Program-made: the position numbers and the translations under genes | Shown here: one piece after another, positions 28,239-36,534 of the stretch | How the letters are laid out: every line of letters begins with the position of its first letter | Numbering within the stretch: the first letter of the stretch is position 1 | Origin: Kordia algicida OT-1 | Lineage (GTDB): Bacteria > Bacteroidota > Bacteroidia > Flavobacteriales > Flavobacteriaceae | Length of the DNA stretch: 64,000 nucleotides | Assembly: GCF_000154725.1 (NCBI RefSeq) | Contig: NZ_DS544873.1 | Span: 1,441,432-1,505,431 of the forward strand | Reading direction: 5' to 3' | Notes under the pieces: model-generated | Database searches by the model: none | Seen by the model: only the letters and a program-made list of their open reading frames with translations | Told to the model about the DNA's origin: nothing

Positions 28239-29129
28239 ATGATTGCAATTGACCGAAATTCCGTTGAAATTCCAGACATTCTCAAAGATGGAAGCGAAAA
28301 GTTGAAAAAAGAACTTGAAGAAGCGATTGCGTACTATTCAGATCCTGCAAATACAAAAGCATTCAAGTTTAAAGTATACAGCAATCCAACAGTGAAAGAA
28401 GCACTTATAAAAATGAGCATTGGAAAATGCGCGTATTGTGAAAGTGATATTTTGGTAACGTATGTTGGTGATATTGAGCATTTTCGTCCAAAAGGTGAAA
28501 TTGAAGAACTAAAAGCCACAGGAAACTCCAAACCAGGTTACTATTGGCTTGCTGCCAATTGGGACAATTTATTATTATCGTGTCGAAATTGCAATCAGAA
28601 GTCCAAACAACGAACGGCAAGTGATGATCGATTGAACAGTCTTGGAAAAATGAATCAATTTCCTTTATTTGATGAAACAAAAAGAGCACGGTCTCCAGAA
28701 GATAATTTTCAAGAAGAAGAAAAAGTGCGTTTACTGTTAAATCCGTGTATTGAAGATCCAGAAGAATATTTTAAATACAATATCAATTCTGGTGTGATTC
28801 AACCAAAAAAACAAGAAGAATTTCCAAAACAACGTGCGTTAGCCTCTGTAAAAGTATTTGGTTTGCAACGTGTTCCTTTGGTACATGCGCGTGCAAAAAA
28901 AGCAGTTCAAATTTTAAAACAAATGACACGAGTAGAAAGACGTTACAAAGATTTACTACGTGCTATTGATGATGAAGCGGATGACATTCCTGATCGTCAA
29001 GAAGAATTGGATTGGGAAATTGAAGAACTACACAGTTTTTTAAATCCTACAGAAGAATATTTAGGCATGGCGCGACAAATGATTGGCGAATTTATGCAAA
29101 AGAATTTTCAATTAGATATTTCTGCTTGA
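28239..29129 (+). CDS. Standalone HNH endonuclease (PtuB-like), partner of the HNH-ATPase fusion
   Basis: The ATG at 28239 (two bases after the upstream stop) gives 296 aa; a TTG at 28209 would overlap the previous gene and is not needed. The HNH core is intact: C64 and C67 (CAYC), E80-H81 (DIEHFRPKG), W108 and N110 (NWDNLL), C115, C118 and N119 (CRNCNQ). The N-terminus (MIAIDRNSVEIP) and the spacing of both zinc pairs mirror the upstream fusion, so the two HNH domains are paralogous, one active and one degenerate. Residues about 165-215 repeat the LLNPCIEDPEEYF block that also occurs in the fusion (LIDPCVDFPEEFF). Family knowledge (Septu PtuB) suggests a DNA- or RNA-cutting effector gated by the ATPase. 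Confidence 0.85.
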   Translation: MIAIDRNSVEIPDILKDGSEKLKKELEEAIAYYSDPANTKAFKFKVYSNPTVKEALIKMSIGKCAYCESDILVTYVGDIEHFRPKGEIEELKATGNSKPGYYWLAANWDNLLLSCRNCNQKSKQRTASDDRLNSLGKMNQFPLFDETKRARSPEDNFQEEEKVRLLLNPCIEDPEEYFKYNINSGVIQPKKQEEFPKQRALASVKVFGLQRVPLVHARAKKAVQILKQMTRVERRYKDLLRAIDDEADDIPDRQEELDWEIEELHSFLNPTEEYLGMARQMIGEFMQKNFQLDISA

Positions 29130-29738
29130 CTTCGACTCCACTGAGTCTGTATTTTTTTTTGAATTTACTTCAAACAAAAATTTGGTTTCTCTACTTACAG
29201 ATTGCTACAGTTTTTAATGTAACAATTTGAAAATTTGAAAATGTATCAATTAGCTTCAAACAATACTCAACTTCTTCTTGGAAAAGCATTTAACAATCAA
29301 AACGTAGCATTTTATATAAAATCAAATAATGCTATCAGAAACAACCTTGAATCATTAAATTTTTAAATCCTTGAATTAAGCAAAGCGAAAAAAAGGCATT
29401 AGCTTTTGGGAATTAGGTATTAGTCAAGTTCTAAGAGTAATTAGAAATTCAAACTAAAATACGAATATACTTTGAACGACAGCGATACTTAAATTTTAAT
29501 GTAACAATTTGTTTCAAATAACACTTAATTTCTTCTCAGAAACAACCTTTAATCATTGAATTTTTGAATTGATGAGCGAAGCGATTCCAAAAGCAAAGCG
29601 TTTCTAACAGCGAAGCGTGTCCAAAAGCGATAGCGATCTAACAGGCGAAGCCGATCGTATCTAAAAGCAATAACTTTATTCATAAAAGAACATTCTTCTT
29701 TATGTATCACAACTTAAAATCGAAACAACCTTAAATCA
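29130..29738. repeat. Intergenic region with three copies of a dispersed 90-175 bp repeat
   Basis: Three direct copies of one AT-rich repeat lie at about 29214-29390, 29496-29586 (internally shortened) and 29700-29772. All share CAGAAACAACCTT..AATCATT, AATTTTTAAAT and a final GAGC(A/G)AAGCG. Inverted copies lie at 44490-45145. Short GCGAAGCG/GCAAAGCG units continue at 29573-29660. The last copy runs into the 3' coding end of the D-amino-acid dehydrogenase gene. No real gene is seen; a 41-codon ORF inside the first copy appears spurious. Confidence 0.7.
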
Positions 29739-31013
29739 TTAAATTTTTAAATCCTTGAATTGAGCGAAGCGAAATCGTTCCACCTCAAAACCTTCCAATT
29801 TCATCGAAGTTGGCTTCACTCCTATCAATTCACTGACCAATTTTCCTGTAGCCGGACCCAAACTCCAACCCATCATGGCGTGACCTGTCGCAACTGTCAA
29901 GTTTTGATAATATTGCGTTTTTCCGATATACGGCAAACCATCTGGCGAACACGGACGCAATCCGCAGGCAGCATTTGCAATCGAATTTTCTGGAATTTTC
30001 AATCCGTTATAAAAAGTTTCTGCAGCATTTGCAATAGCTTTCACGCGTTTCGGATTGATCTTGTGGTTAATTCCGCCAAGCTCCATCGTTCCTGCAAAGC
30101 GTGTAAATCCTTGCATCGGCGTTACGGCAACTTTGGCTTCAGCTAAAATTGTGGGCATCGTAATTCCTGTACTTTCTGTAACATCTATTCGGTAGCCTTT
30201 TCCCGCTTGAAGCGGAAGTTGTATGCGTAACTTTTTTGCCAAAATGGAACTCCATGTACCTGCCGAAAGTACAAATTCGTCTGCTTTTAGTGTTCGTTTC
30301 GAAGTCTGTACAGCAACAATTTTTTCCTTTTCATACTGTAGATCGGAAATGGGTTCGTTCGTATAAAACTGAACTCCTTTTTGCTTTAAAAAAGCGATCA
30401 TCTGTGGCATAAAATTCGTTGGTGTCATGTGCGCATCCGAATCAAAATAAATAGCACCTTTAATATTAAAATCTATATTTGGTTCTAGTTTTTTGACTGC
30501 TGATTTTGTTAAGTTTTCAACATGCAAACCTTCTTCGATAGCAAGTTTTCCCATGTTCCACTCTGCTTCGCCTTCTTTATCTGTTTGATAACACATCAAC
30601 AAACCTTTCCGTTCCAAGTGAAAATCGAAATCGCCAGAATTTTGCATGTCTACATACAATTCTCGACTCAACAAATTAATTTCTTTTATCTTCGGAATCG
30701 AGCGTGCTACATTTTTTGCTGTCGCCGATTTTTTAAACAACCAAGACCATTTTAAAAAATCGGCTTCCAAGCGTGGTTTTATATAAAACGGACTTGACGA
30801 ATTTAGCATCCATTTCAAACCTTTGGTAATCATTCCTGGCGCAGCCAACGGAATAATGTGACTTGGTGTGATATAACCTGCATTTACAAAAGAAGCTCCG
30901 CTAGAAATATCGCTTTTATCTACAATAGTAACTTGGTGTCCGTCTTGCTGCAAATAATACGCGCAACACAGTCCAATAATTCCGCCACCGATAATGATAA
31001 TTTCTTTTTTCAA
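29739..31013 (-). CDS. FAD-dependent D-amino-acid dehydrogenase (hydroxyproline pathway)
   Basis: This 424-aa DAO/DadA-type flavoenzyme starts at TTG (an in-frame TAG lies six bases upstream, so no earlier start is possible). FAD is bound at GGGIIGLCCAYYL and SGASFVNAGYI; the C-terminal part carries GLRPCSPDGLPYIGKT and TGHAMMGWSLGPATG. In context it would oxidise cis-4-hydroxy-D-proline to 1-pyrroline-4-hydroxy-2-carboxylate, passing electrons to the respiratory chain. The last residues (RFAQFKDLKI) are encoded by a dispersed repeat that overlaps the gene end. It is separated from the epimerase gene by a 453-bp repeat-rich spacer, so it may have its own promoter. Confidence 0.85.
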   Translation of the reverse strand: MKKEIIIIGGGIIGLCCAYYLQQDGHQVTIVDKSDISSGASFVNAGYITPSHIIPLAAPGMITKGLKWMLNSSSPFYIKPRLEADFLKWSWLFKKSATAKNVARSIPKIKEINLLSRELYVDMQNSGDFDFHLERKGLLMCYQTDKEGEAEWNMGKLAIEEGLHVENLTKSAVKKLEPNIDFNIKGAIYFDSDAHMTPTNFMPQMIAFLKQKGVQFYTNEPISDLQYEKEKIVAVQTSKRTLKADEFVLSAGTWSSILAKKLRIQLPLQAGKGYRIDVTESTGITMPTILAEAKVAVTPMQGFTRFAGTMELGGINHKINPKRVKAIANAAETFYNGLKIPENSIANAACGLRPCSPDGLPYIGKTQYYQNLTVATGHAMMGWSLGPATGKLVSELIGVKPTSMKLEGFEVERFRFAQFKDLKI

Positions 31014-31215
31014 ACTCTATATTCTAATTTTTATGTGAAACTGAATCAAGTTCAGTTTGACGCATTTTCTATTTTAAATATCACTTCGAGTAATTCCCAA
31101 ACACTAATAATCTAAACATTTAACAGCTTCTTTGAAAACGTCTTTGCGAGAATTTGATAAAATTCGTGACAATCTGCAAGTTTCATACTCAATATTGAAC
31201 TTTCATTTCAGCAAA

Positions 31216-31243
31216 TTACTTCGTCATTCTTCCTCGTAAAGAC
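31216..31243 (+). repeat. 28-bp direct repeat, copy 1
   Basis: The 28-mer starts TTACTTCGTCATTC and ends CTCGTAAAGAC. An identical copy is at 31385-31412, 169 bases further on. Confidence 0.85.
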
Positions 31244-31384
31244 ATTTTATAACTACTTTTACTTCAAAATTAAATATTTAGTATTCGATATTCATTGTGA
31301 CAAAACATATTGAAGAAAACCAATTGCACTTTGAAATAAATTCAACATTCAAAACTTAACATTCAACATTTCAAAAGAAACAGG

Positions 31385-31412
31385 TTACTTCGTCATTCTT
31401 CCTCGTAAAGAC
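31385..31412 (+). repeat. 28-bp direct repeat, copy 2
   Basis: Identical to 31216-31243. Only two copies and an irregular spacer rule out a CRISPR array; it looks like part of a duplicated intergenic element. Confidence 0.85.
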
Positions 31413-31466
31413 GTTTAAAAGAACTCTCAATACTCAATACTCAATACTAATATCTCAACACTAATA

Positions 31467-32474
31467 TCAAATTACCTGAAAACCAAACGCATACGGATCG
31501 TCTTCGTCATCTATAATAATTGTGTTGTAGCCATACACTTTTGCCCAACCTTGAATACTAGGAATAATGGCAGGTTTCCCATCTAATATTGTTTCTTCTT
31601 CCACACGACCCACAAATTTTGAACCTATATAACTTTCATGGATAAACTCCTCGCCTAGTTTCAATTTTCCTTTGGCGTGTAACTGTGCCAATCGTGCGGA
31701 AGTTCCTGTACCACAAGGACTTCTATCGATGGCTTTATCGCCGTAAAACACGGCATTTCTTCCCGAAGATGTTTCGTCTAGCGGATTTCCAGTCCATAAC
31801 ATATGCGAAACATCACGAATAGTTTCATTTTCTGGATGAATAAATAGGTTTGGATATTTACTGTTAATTCGTTCACGAACCACTTGTGAATATTGAATGA
31901 TTTTACTCGCTGTAAAGTCATGAATTCCTGAGAAATTTTCCTGCGGATCTACAATTGCATAGTAATTTCCGCCATAAGCGACATCAAAACGAATTTCGCC
32001 CAATTCAGGACAATCTACGGTTAGGTTTTCTGCGGCTAAGTAGCTTTTTACATTCGTCAACCGAACCCAATCTACCTTTTTTCCTGTTTGTTGGTATTCA
32101 ATTTCAACCAAACCTGCTGGCGCTTCCATCCTGATTTTTCCTGCTGTTTTTGGTGTAATCAATCCTTCTTCAATGGCAATAGTGATCGTTCCAATCGTTC
32201 CGTGTCCGCACATGGGCAAACATCCTGAGGTTTCTATAAACAGAATTCCAAAGTCATTTTCTGGATGGCTTGGTGGAAAGAGAATGCTTCCACTCATCAT
32301 GTCGTGCCCGCGTGGTTCAAACATGAGTCCTTTGCGAATCCAATCATATTCATTGAGAAAATGCTGTCGTTTTTCGCTCATATTGGCACCAATTAAGTTT
32401 GGGCCGCCACCAGCGACAACTCTGACAGGGTTTCCGCAGGTATGCGCATCAATACAGAAAAAAGTTTTTCTCAT
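31467..32474 (-). CDS. 4-hydroxyproline 2-epimerase
   Basis: This 335-aa proline racemase-family protein has both catalytic cysteines, C89 (PMCGHGT) and C254 (DRSPCGTGTSA), which distinguishes epimerases from the related trans-3-hydroxyproline dehydratases, where one is Thr. It converts trans-4-hydroxy-L-proline into cis-4-hydroxy-D-proline in the cytosol, the first step of the pathway. The remaining steps are all encoded nearby on the same strand: D-amino-acid dehydrogenase, deaminase and ketoglutarate semialdehyde dehydrogenase. The upstream gap of 109 bases contains a dispersed palindrome (CTCGACTGCGCTCG) and no recognised promoter. Confidence 0.92.
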   Translation of the reverse strand: MRKTFFCIDAHTCGNPVRVVAGGGPNLIGANMSEKRQHFLNEYDWIRKGLMFEPRGHDMMSGSILFPPSHPENDFGILFIETSGCLPMCGHGTIGTITIAIEEGLITPKTAGKIRMEAPAGLVEIEYQQTGKKVDWVRLTNVKSYLAAENLTVDCPELGEIRFDVAYGGNYYAIVDPQENFSGIHDFTASKIIQYSQVVRERINSKYPNLFIHPENETIRDVSHMLWTGNPLDETSSGRNAVFYGDKAIDRSPCGTGTSARLAQLHAKGKLKLGEEFIHESYIGSKFVGRVEEETILDGKPAIIPSIQGWAKVYGYNTIIIDDEDDPYAFGFQVI

Positions 32475-32583
32475 AGTAGCTAGCTTTTGGCTGTTAGCTG
32501 TTGGTATTTAGCTGTTTGTTGTTTGTTATTTGTTGTTTCATCTCGACTGCGCTCGTTGTGACAGTTGTTTGTAAAAATAATTT

Positions 32584-34167
32584 TTATAAAGCATCTTTCG
32601 TTTCTTGATTGTTTACCAAGCGAAGAATGTTCAATGGATTTTCGTTTTTTAATTCGTTAGGTAATAGTTCATTTGGCCAATCTTGATAACTAAACGGACG
32701 TACCCAACGTTTGATAGCATCTCTACCAACTGCCGTAAATCGACTGTCTGTTGATGCAGGATATGGTCCGCCATGTAACATAGCAGGCGCGACTTCCACA
32801 CCTGTAGGAACTCCGTTAAAAATGATACGTCCTACTCGATTTGATAGCGCATTTATAATATTTGGATGATCGGAAACTTCATTTTCTTCCGAAATGATTG
32901 TTCCTGTTAATTGTCCTTCTAAATTTGCGATGATTTCTGCTAATTCTGTTGCATTTTCACATTGAACTATTAATGAAAATGGTCCAAAAACTTCTTCGTG
33001 AAGTGTATTGTTTTCCAGAAACGTTTTTCCATCAACCGTGACAACTGCTTGTTGTGCAAAGTTTTCAGTTTCAGGTTTCTCAATAGTTGCAACAGTTTCT
33101 ACGTGCGTTTGTTGCTGTGCTTCCGTTTTGTTTTTATTGTATGCTTTGTGAATGTTAGGATGCAACATGCATTGCGGCTGTATTTTAACGATTTCTTCTG
33201 ATAAAGTATTTACAAAATTCGTGAAACCTTCACTTTTTATTCCTAGAATCAATCCCGGATTGGTACAAAATTGCCCTGTTCCAAGTGTGATAGAATTGGC
33301 ATAGGTTTTTGCCCAAGATGCTGCTTTTGTTTCGAGTGCTTTTGGCAGTAAAACTACAGGATTAATGCTTCCCATTTCAGCAAATACGGGAATTGGTTCT
33401 TTTCGTTTTGCAGCTAAGTCAAATAAAGCGCGTCCACCACGAATACTTCCTGTAAAACCTACTCCTTTTATTTTTGGGTGTTTTACCAATGCTTGTCCGA
33501 CTTCAATTCCACTACTATTTAGATTTGAAAATACGCCATTTGGCATTCCTGTTTTTTCTGCGGCTTTTATAATGGCAGAAGCGACTAATTCGCCTGTTCC
33601 TGCGTGCATAGGATGCGATTTTACAATGACAGGACAACCCGAAGCCAATGCCGAAGCCGTATCGCCACCAGCCGTGGAGAATGCTAATGGAAAATTGCTT
33701 GCACCAAAAACGACTATTGGACCAATAGGAACCGACATTTTTCGTAAATCGACTCTTGGATTTGGTGTTCGATCTGGTTGCGCAGGATCAATGCGTGCTT
33801 CTACCCAAGAACCTTCTTCAACCAATTTGGCAAAGGTTTGCAATTGTCCAATCGTTCTGCCGCGTTCGCCTTTTGCTCTGCCTTCTGGCAATCCTGATTC
33901 AGACATGTATGTTTGAATCAATTCATCATCTAAGACTAAAATTTCGTCAGCAATCGTATTTAAAAATGCTGCTTTTTTTGTGCCAGAAATCGTTCTGTAG
34001 GTTTTGAAAGCTTCCGAAGCTAAGTGTACGGCTTCTTCAATTTCTTCTGAAGTTGCTTCTGTAAAAACCGTTTCGTTTTCTGAGTTGGTTTTCGGATTGA
34101 AGGTTTTGTAAGTTGTAGTTCCTTTGGCGGAAAGTGTGTTTCCTATATAGTTTTTTCCTGTAGTCAT
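32584..34167 (-). CDS. Aldehyde dehydrogenase, probable alpha-ketoglutarate semialdehyde dehydrogenase
   Basis: The ATG at 34167 gives 527 aa starting MTTGKNYIG; a longer reading from 34236 adds an unlikely Lys/Asn-rich extension and is rejected. The NAD(P) site, the general base Glu (FAEMGSINPV) and the nucleophile Cys (LGTGQFCTNPG) of the ALDH superfamily are present. It belongs to the NADP-dependent KGSA/2,5-dioxovalerate branch by its FGPFSLIVQ and GGPYPASTDSRFTAVG segments. In this cluster it would oxidise alpha-ketoglutarate semialdehyde to 2-oxoglutarate, the final step of hydroxyproline use. It is followed, 109 bases on, by the epimerase gene. Confidence 0.9.
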   Translation of the reverse strand: MTTGKNYIGNTLSAKGTTTYKTFNPKTNSENETVFTEATSEEIEEAVHLASEAFKTYRTISGTKKAAFLNTIADEILVLDDELIQTYMSESGLPEGRAKGERGRTIGQLQTFAKLVEEGSWVEARIDPAQPDRTPNPRVDLRKMSVPIGPIVVFGASNFPLAFSTAGGDTASALASGCPVIVKSHPMHAGTGELVASAIIKAAEKTGMPNGVFSNLNSSGIEVGQALVKHPKIKGVGFTGSIRGGRALFDLAAKRKEPIPVFAEMGSINPVVLLPKALETKAASWAKTYANSITLGTGQFCTNPGLILGIKSEGFTNFVNTLSEEIVKIQPQCMLHPNIHKAYNKNKTEAQQQTHVETVATIEKPETENFAQQAVVTVDGKTFLENNTLHEEVFGPFSLIVQCENATELAEIIANLEGQLTGTIISEENEVSDHPNIINALSNRVGRIIFNGVPTGVEVAPAMLHGGPYPASTDSRFTAVGRDAIKRWVRPFSYQDWPNELLPNELKNENPLNILRLVNNQETKDAL

Positions 34168-34521
34168 ATGTTTTGTGTTGTTCACTTTTTGTTGTTTGTT
34201 GTTCTTTTCTTTGCTTGTCCAAAGAAAATGAACCAAAAGAAATGGCTCTTTTATAAGGAGTTTTTATTCCTTTTTTAGAAAAGTAATAAAACCGTGACTT
34301 AAATCCTAAATCCACTACTCTGCATAAGAGATTTTACTTCAAAATGCATTTCAATTATTTTGAAAAAGTAATGAAATCATAGTTAAAAATTTATTATTCT
34401 TATAATTTTTATTACGTCTTTGCGAGCATTTGCAAAAACTCGTGGTAATCAGTTTCTTAAAAAGTAAGATATCATGGTTTTGAACCTCAGTTCTCAATTC
34501 TAATATCTCAATACTAATTAC
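34168..34521. other. Spacer between ALDH and DHDPS-like genes
   Basis: This 354-bp AT-rich spacer contains a degraded piece resembling the MITE interior (34195-34230, CTTTGCTTGTCCAAAGAAA), a second ACGTCTTTGCGAG element (near 34411) and CTCAATTCTAAT-type runs like those at 31420-31455. No gene or confident promoter is seen. Confidence 0.5.
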
Positions 34522-35442
34522 TTATAAATACTGTTTGTAATTTGGTAATTTTGGACGTGTTTTTATTCCTTCTTGAAGGATTGATAACACATGTTCTCTT
34601 TCTGTTCCTATGAGTGGTAATCTTGGTTCACGCACGTTTTCTGTTCCGATTCCTGTTGCAACTTCTGCTAGTTTGATGTTTTGTACCAATTTCGTATTGA
34701 TATCTAATTCTAATATTGGTAAAAACCATCTGTAAATTGCGATTGCTTCTTCGGTTTTTCCAGCTTTGGCTAATGCATAAATGGCTACCGTTTCTGCGGG
34801 AAATGCACATACTAAACCAGCAACCCAACCTTCTGCACCAATGAGCATACTTTCGAGTGCTAATGTATCAACTCCGCATAGAATTGCCAATCGGTCGCCA
34901 AAACGATTTTTGATTCGTGTAATGTTCGAAATGTCTCGTGTAGATTCTTTTACTGCTTGAATGTTTGGACAATCGTTTAGTAGTTCTTCAAACATGTCGA
35001 GCGTAACTTCAATTCCATAATCTACAGGATTGTTGTAAATCATAATTGGCAAATCGGTACTATTTGCAACCGATCTGAAATAAGTAACCGTTTCCCTTCC
35101 ATCTGCTTTGTAACGCATTGGCGGCAACATCATTAATCCGCTAGCACCATCTTCTTTGGCATGTTTGGCAGCTTCTATTGCGGCAACAGTAGATTGTTCT
35201 GCAATATTTATAATAACGGGCACTTTTCCAGCAACAATTTTTACGGTTTCACGCACCAACGTGCGTTTTTCGTCTTTGGTTAGTGTACTTGCTTCTCCGA
35301 GCGTTCCCCCAAGAATAATTCCATGTACACCAGCTTCAATTTGCGCTTGAATATTTACGGTAAACATTTCTAAATCGAGTTTATCGTCGTCTGTAAATTT
35401 TGTCGTTACGGCTGGCATTACGCCTTTCCAATTGATTGTCAT
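34522..35442 (-). CDS. DHDPS-family lyase, probable 1-pyrroline-4-hydroxy-2-carboxylate deaminase
   Basis: This 306-aa (beta/alpha)8 class I aldolase-fold enzyme has the DHDPS-type GGTLGE (45-50), the Tyr in IYNNP (136) and the Schiff-base lysine K165 (AVKEST). True dihydrodipicolinate synthase is unlikely because of its place in a hydroxyproline cluster with epimerase, D-amino-acid dehydrogenase and semialdehyde dehydrogenase. There it deaminates and dehydrates pyrroline-4-hydroxy-2-carboxylate to alpha-ketoglutarate semialdehyde. It is the first gene downstream of the divergent AraC regulator, 142 bases away, and likely regulated by it. Confidence 0.85.
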   Translation of the reverse strand: MTINWKGVMPAVTTKFTDDDKLDLEMFTVNIQAQIEAGVHGIILGGTLGEASTLTKDEKRTLVRETVKIVAGKVPVIINIAEQSTVAAIEAAKHAKEDGASGLMMLPPMRYKADGRETVTYFRSVANSTDLPIMIYNNPVDYGIEVTLDMFEELLNDCPNIQAVKESTRDISNITRIKNRFGDRLAILCGVDTLALESMLIGAEGWVAGLVCAFPAETVAIYALAKAGKTEEAIAIYRWFLPILELDINTKLVQNIKLAEVATGIGTENVREPRLPLIGTEREHVLSILQEGIKTRPKLPNYKQYL

Positions 35443-35584
35443 GTGTATTGTTTTTTGATATGGTAAAAGTAGTTGACAGTTTTAATTTGAAAATTGTAGA
35501 AATTATCCAATTTTAATACTATTTTATCCTAATTATTATTTTTAGTGTAATTTTAGATTAATTTTAGCATATTATTTTGATAGA

Positions 35585-36451
35585 ATGAAAGTTTTACCAT
35601 TTAAAATACCAAAAGCGGAAAGCGATATTTTGATCGTTCAAGAAGATCGTGGACGTACATTTTATGAGCAATTGCATCAACATGAGGAAATTCAGCTTTC
35701 ATATATTGTTTCTGGCAAAGGCACATTTATCATTGGTGATACAATTCGTGATTTTCAACCAAATGATGTGTTGTTATTTGGAAGTAATGTGCCGCATGTG
35801 TTGAAAAGTGATGTTACTACAGATGAAGATTCGTATATGATTTCGCTGTTTTTTACACATGATAGTTTTGGTGAACATTTTTTTATGCTACCCAAGTTGC
35901 AACAGTTACAGAAATTGCTAAATGATGCACGTTTTGGAGTGAAGTTTACTAAACATTCAACCATTGTAAAGTCTTTGTTTGAAGGTGTTCTGCATCAAAA
36001 TTCGCTACAACAATTCGCTACTTTTTTTGAGATTCTTTCTGTGTTGACACCATCAGACTACGAAACAGTTTCTTCATTTATCAACACAAAAAACTACACA
36101 GATGACGAAGGAAAACGCATGAGTGCTGTTTTTGAATTTGTGATGAATCATTTTGACCAAAAGATTATTTTGGAAGATATTGCAACCGTTGCCAATATGA
36201 CGCCGAATGCTTTTTGTAAGTATTTTAAACAACGAACGAACAAGACTTTTTTTAGGTTTTTGACCGAAGTCCGAATTGAAAATGCTTGCAAGTTTTTGAC
36301 CAATTCCTCACAGTTATCGATTGCTGAAATTGCGTATTCTTGCGGTTTTTTTAATGTTTCTAATTTTAATCGGAAGTTTAAGGAAATTAAAGGTTTGACG
36401 CCTACGAAGTTTCGGAAAAGCTACACTTCGACTCCTCTCAGTGTGCTTTGA
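35585..36451 (+). CDS. AraC-family regulator of the hydroxyproline cluster
   Basis: This 288-aa protein has an N-terminal cupin-like effector domain (EQLHQHEEIQLSYIVSGKGTFIIGD, then HVLKSD) and a C-terminal AraC DNA-binding domain with two helix-turn-helix motifs (LEDIATVANMTPNAFCKYFKQ and IAEIAYSCGFFNVSNFNRKFK). Divergent from the deaminase gene, it is the natural candidate activator, probably sensing hydroxyproline or an intermediate. The last residues (YTSTPLSVL) come from a dispersed palindromic repeat at 36421-36442. A TTATTTTG box (one mismatch to TAnnTTTG) ends six bases before the ATG, so the mRNA could be nearly leaderless. Confidence 0.88.
   Translation: MKVLPFKIPKAESDILIVQEDRGRTFYEQLHQHEEIQLSYIVSGKGTFIIGDTIRDFQPNDVLLFGSNVPHVLKSDVTTDEDSYMISLFFTHDSFGEHFFMLPKLQQLQKLLNDARFGVKFTKHSTIVKSLFEGVLHQNSLQQFATFFEILSVLTPSDYETVSSFINTKNYTDDEGKRMSAVFEFVMNHFDQKIILEDIATVANMTPNAFCKYFKQRTNKTFFRFLTEVRIENACKFLTNSSQLSIAEIAYSCGFFNVSNFNRKFKEIKGLTPTKFRKSYTSTPLSVL
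36421..36442 (+). repeat. Palindromic repeat at the end of the AraC gene
   Basis: ACACTTCGACTCCTCTCAGTGT folds into a short hairpin of the same family as 2181-2208. It overlaps the coding end of the AraC gene and provides its last residues and stop codon context. Confidence 0.55.
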
Positions 36452-36534
36452 GGGTTTTTATGTTTTAATATTATTTTTTTTGCAAAACTTCCATATTTTC
36501 TTGAACTTTAAAATCTAAATAGACATGATTCGCT

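Larger units (their letters stand above)
31014..31466. other. Repeat-rich spacer in the hydroxyproline cluster
   Basis: This 453-bp spacer holds a 28-bp identical direct repeat (31216-31243 and 31385-31412), an ACGTCTTTGCGAG element near 31140 (also near 34411), and a short tandem run of CTCAATACT-like units near 31422-31455. No gene or clear promoter is seen. Confidence 0.6.

Noticed and set aside
25864-29129. Retron interpretation of the HNH/ATPase pair
   Set aside because: Some retrons carry ATPase and HNH effectors, but no reverse transcriptase or msr-msd-like region lies in or beside the cassette.
29241-29366. 41-codon ORF (MYQLASNNTQ...) inside the first dispersed repeat copy
   Set aside because: It is made wholly of repeat sequence, has no promoter or ribosome-binding signal, and other copies of the repeat do not keep the frame.
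31216-31412. Two identical 28-mers as a possible CRISPR array
   Set aside because: There are only two copies 169 bases apart, with no regular spacers and no cas genes in the window.
34168-34236. Extended N-terminus of the aldehyde dehydrogenase
   Set aside because: The extra 23 residues are Lys/Asn/Gln-rich and derive from the repeat-rich spacer; family members begin near MTTGKNYIG.
34522-35442. dapA (dihydrodipicolinate synthase)
   Set aside because: The fold and Schiff-base Lys are shared, but the setting among hydroxyproline genes with a divergent AraC regulator favours the deaminase.
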